Below are positions 30,584-32,851 of a DNA stretch of 32,851 nt, piece after piece. Origin of the DNA: CAZGHF01 sp043797305 (GTDB lineage Bacteria; Patescibacteriota; Minisyncoccia; UBA6257; GWB1-50-10); NCBI GenBank assembly GCA_043797305.1, contig JAZDPW010000025.1:1-32851 (forward strand), written 5' to 3'. Position 1 is the stretch's first letter; every line of letters starts with the position of its first letter. The notes beneath the pieces were generated by a model that worked only from the letters and a program-made list of their open reading frames with translations, did not search any database and was not told the origin of the DNA. Position numbers and translations under genes: made by a program.

Positions 30584-32626
30584 CTACTTCACGCCTTTCA
30601 ACGAAAGAGCAATGCGGCCGTTTTCAACCCTTACAACCTTGGCTTTAACGACATCCCCCATTTTCACAACGTCTTCAACTTTCTTCACGAAACCGTCTTT
30701 CAGTTCGGAGACGTGAATCATGCCGTCCCGGCCGCCACCCAAATCAACGATGGCGCCGAAATCAAGAATGCGGACAACCGGCCCCTCGACAATTTCACCG
30801 ATTTCATATTCCCTCACTATCTGGCTCACTATTTGAAAGGCTTTCTCCGCCGATTCCCGGCTGGAACTCGCGATGAAAACCCGGCCGTCGTCTTCGATAT
30901 CGATAGTGGTATCGTTCCCAACCGAATCAATGATGCCGTTTATGGTCCGTCCCCCGGAACCAATTACTTCGCCGATTGATTCCGGTTTAATGTTTAAGGT
31001 GAGAATCGTCGGCGCAAAAGACGATATTTGCGGCCGCGGCGCCGGAATGGTCTTTTCCATCAAGCTCAAAATTTTCTCTCTTGCTTCTCTCGCCTGGCGA
31101 AGGGTTTTTTCAAAAATTTCGGCCGTTATCCCCTTCGTCTTCACGTCCATCTGAACGACGGTCACGCCGTCATGAGTACCGGCCACTTTAAAATCCATGC
31201 CGCCGTGTTGGTCCTCGGGACCCTGAATGTCGGTCAGTAATTTGAACTTGCCGCTCGATTCGTCAAGAACGATACCGATCGAAATACCGGCAACATGTTT
31301 CTTCAAGGGCACGCCCGCGTCCATCAAAGAAAGCGATCCGGCACAGGTAGAAGCCATTGAGGTTGAACCGTTCGAGGAAAGAGTCTCCGCTACCACTCTT
31401 ATGGCGTAGGGAAATTCTTCTTCGGAGGGCAAAACCGCCTTCAAGGCTTTGGCCGCAAGCGCGCCGTGACCGATCTCCCGCCGGCCGGGACCCCGGGAAC
31501 GACCAACCTCGCCGACTGAAAAATTAGGGAAGTTGTAATGGAGCATAAATCTTTTCTTCCCGGTCGATTTCATTGTTTCAACGAGCTGGCCGGCCGAGAG
31601 CGGCGCAAGAGTGGTAATGGCAAGAACCTGGGTTTCGCCGCGGATGAAAAGTCCCGAACCGTGAGTCCGCTCGAAAATTCCGACCTCGCCGTAAAGCGGC
31701 CGGATTTCGTCGAGCTTTCTTTCGTCGGAACGCCGTTCGTGATTCAAAACTTCTTCTTTAATGAATTTATCAAGCTCGTCTTCAAAAGCAATATCGGCCA
31801 CGGCCAAGACCTCGGCCTGTTCGCCTAATTCCTTGAGGTGATTCATAAGGTCGTGCTTTAGGTTACCCAAGGTTTGTTCTTTTACGGCTCCTGCCAGGTC
31901 GCTCTTTACAAATTCCCGAACCAAGCTCCGGACTCTGGAGTCGACTTCCAAAAGGATTATCTCTATTTTCGGCTTGCCAACTTCTTTTATAATTCCGCTC
32001 TGAAATTCGATAAGTTTATTGATTTCCAGAACGCTCTCGTTGAACATCCCGATGAGTTCTTCTTCTTTCGTTTCCCGGCCCTCAAACTCAATCATGTTCA
32101 CTTTTTCCGCCGGTCCGGCAAAAAAGGCGTTGTACGAAAGATTCTCTTCACTGTTCTTCGCTTTTCTTACGCCGGCCACCGGTCCGTTCCAAGGAATGTC
32201 GGAAATGCCCAGAGCGGTTGAAACGGCAATCAAGGCCGACACGTCGGGGTCGTGCTTTTCATCGTAAGCGAGGATGGTTACCGTCACCTGAATTTCCCTT
32301 CTTATCCGCTCGTCAAAAAGCGGCCGGATGGTCCGGTCGATGAGCCGGCCCGAAAGAGTGGCTTCGTCCGAAGGACGGCCTTCACGCCTTATGAACCGGC
32401 TGCCGATTATTTTCCCGGCGGCGTAAAACCTCTCTTCGTAATCGACGGTAAGGGGGAAGAAATCGCCCGGCCGGTCTTCGGGGGCCATTACGACCGTGGC
32501 GAGCACGGCGGTTGCGCCCCAGCGGGCAAGGACCGCGCCGTTCGCCTTGCCGGCCAGGCCGGAAATCTCGAGCGACAACTCCTCTCCGTCTACTTTGGTT
32601 TTATAAATTTTTCTTTCTAAGTTCAT
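30584..32626 (-). CDS. pnp: Polyribonucleotide nucleotidyltransferase (PNPase)
   Basis: A phosphorolytic 3'-5' exoribonuclease for mRNA decay. The 680-residue chain has two RNase PH domains (first with GATAVLATVVMAPEDRPGDFFPLTVDYEERFYAAGKI and RPSDEATLSGRLIDR; second with RTHGSGLFIRGETQVLA, GRREIGHGALAAKAL and the catalytic-site DIQGPEDQHGGMDFKVAGTHDGVT). Between them lies the all-helical linker. A KH domain (IGEVIGSGGRTINGI) and a C-terminal S1 domain (GPVVRILDFGAIVDLG) follow. All parts are complete. It begins two bases after the stop of an NYN-domain gene, so the two are cotranscribed. Confidence 0.96.
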   Translation of the reverse strand: MNLERKIYKTKVDGEELSLEISGLAGKANGAVLARWGATAVLATVVMAPEDRPGDFFPLTVDYEERFYAAGKIIGSRFIRREGRPSDEATLSGRLIDRTIRPLFDERIRREIQVTVTILAYDEKHDPDVSALIAVSTALGISDIPWNGPVAGVRKAKNSEENLSYNAFFAGPAEKVNMIEFEGRETKEEELIGMFNESVLEINKLIEFQSGIIKEVGKPKIEIILLEVDSRVRSLVREFVKSDLAGAVKEQTLGNLKHDLMNHLKELGEQAEVLAVADIAFEDELDKFIKEEVLNHERRSDERKLDEIRPLYGEVGIFERTHGSGLFIRGETQVLAITTLAPLSAGQLVETMKSTGKKRFMLHYNFPNFSVGEVGRSRGPGRREIGHGALAAKALKAVLPSEEEFPYAIRVVAETLSSNGSTSMASTCAGSLSLMDAGVPLKKHVAGISIGIVLDESSGKFKLLTDIQGPEDQHGGMDFKVAGTHDGVTVVQMDVKTKGITAEIFEKTLRQAREAREKILSLMEKTIPAPRPQISSFAPTILTLNIKPESIGEVIGSGGRTINGIIDSVGNDTTIDIEDDGRVFIASSSRESAEKAFQIVSQIVREYEIGEIVEGPVVRILDFGAIVDLGGGRDGMIHVSELKDGFVKKVEDVVKMGDVVKAKVVRVENGRIALSLKGVK

Positions 32627-32628
32627 GA

Positions 32629-32851
32629 TTATCTTTCCGTTCTTTGCCTGATTTTCAAAAGAGCGCGGGGGATGTGTTCCAACTCCGTAAAACTGTCCGC
32701 CGATTCCCTGAGCCGCGAAGATGTCGTCCGGCTGAAAGCCGCCACCTCAACCTGTTTGCCCAAACCCCATTTCAGATATTCGACGAGCGGCACGAAGTCG
32801 CCGTCGCCGGTCACGAGAACCACGACATCCAGGGCGCTCGCCATCCGGATG
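32629..32851 (-). CDS. NYN-domain (LabA/PIN-like) ribonuclease family protein, C-terminal part
   Basis: The last 73 codons or so of a gene whose beginning lies beyond the right edge; the frame is open to the window end, so the ATG at 32844 need not be the start. The peptide DVVVLVTGDGDFVPLVEYLKWGLGKQVEVAAF carries the NYN/PIN-like active-site strand with SGDGDF-type aspartates, followed by the Lys/Arg turn and SRLRESADSFTEL. NYN proteins are putative RNases or RNA-processing factors. The two-base gap to pnp suggests a shared role in RNA turnover. Confidence 0.8.
   Translation of the reverse strand, partial: IRMASALDVVVLVTGDGDFVPLVEYLKWGLGKQVEVAAFSRTTSSRLRESADSFTELEHIPRALLKIRQRTER

Noticed and set aside
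30555..30600. Direct repeat ACTTCACG on both sides of a short gap between pnp and the membrane-protein gene
   Set aside because: Too short to separate from chance, and no element lies between the copies.
1..32851. UGA recoding, as in Gracilibacteria or Absconditabacteria
   Set aside because: TGA ends glyQS, the PerM permease, the PrsW-like gene and the GC-rich gene at natural protein ends, and no conserved protein has an internal TGA.

Overview
The window looks like a chromosomal segment of a Patescibacteria / Candidate Phyla Radiation bacterium, most like the Parcubacteria. This rests on the kind of proteins encoded (short ValRS and RecO, K+-independent H+-pyrophosphatase, several lamin-tail-like or DUF11-like surface proteins with one membrane anchor), the many GTG starts with weak or no Shine-Dalgarno sequence, tight gene packing with TAATG/TGATG junctions, and tRNA genes without an encoded CCA. 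The genetic code is standard: TGA ends several genes. The taxonomic call is inference; no rRNA or ribosomal protein is present.

Layout. Positions 1-203 hold the start of an ABC exporter (minus strand), one base after a tRNA-Ala/tRNA-Val pair. Divergent from it are tRNA-Arg and tRNA-Ser. A structured repeat that copies the tRNA-Ser 3' end follows. Next come a secreted unknown protein with its own consensus promoter (896-1633) and a 1341-residue surface protein built of eight fibronectin-III-like repeats (1701-5726). A convergent membrane glycosyltransferase, an HtrA-type protease, a lamin-tail-like membrane protein and LeuRS follow. Around 11.9-12.8 kb lies an accessory island: a GC-rich unknown gene with its own promoter and terminator, a 38-bp perfect palindrome and a small AbrB/MazE-like DNA-binding protein. 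From 12.8 to 20.2 kb a minus-strand block encodes DoxX, RecO, a DUF11-like surface protein, GlyRS, an M16 protease, a PerM-type permease and TatD. From 20.3 to 24.6 kb a plus-strand block encodes TsaD, ValRS, a PrsW-like protease and Hsp20. From 24.6 kb to the end a minus-strand block reads NYN-domain protein, PNPase, membrane protein, NusA, H+-PPase and MurD.

How the genes relate. Translation and tRNA functions (LeuRS, ValRS, GlyRS, TsaD, four tRNAs), RNA metabolism (PNPase with an NYN protein, NusA), protein quality control (HtrA, M16, PrsW, Hsp20) and envelope functions (MurD, surface proteins, glycosyltransferase, ABC exporter) dominate.

The least ordinary signals are non-coding. (1) A family of palindromic elements with CCCCGTTAGA / TCTAACGGGG arms occurs three times. 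Two copies end exactly at possible start codons (7192, 15995) and share an inner AT-rich hairpin. The third lies in frame inside tatD. (2) A 112-nt predicted cloverleaf sits beside tRNA-Ser. (3) nusA has a leader of about 240 nt packed with hairpins behind a good promoter. (4) Two perfect palindromes, 38 and 30 bp, abut promoters. No CRISPR array, transposase, integrase or phage gene was seen.
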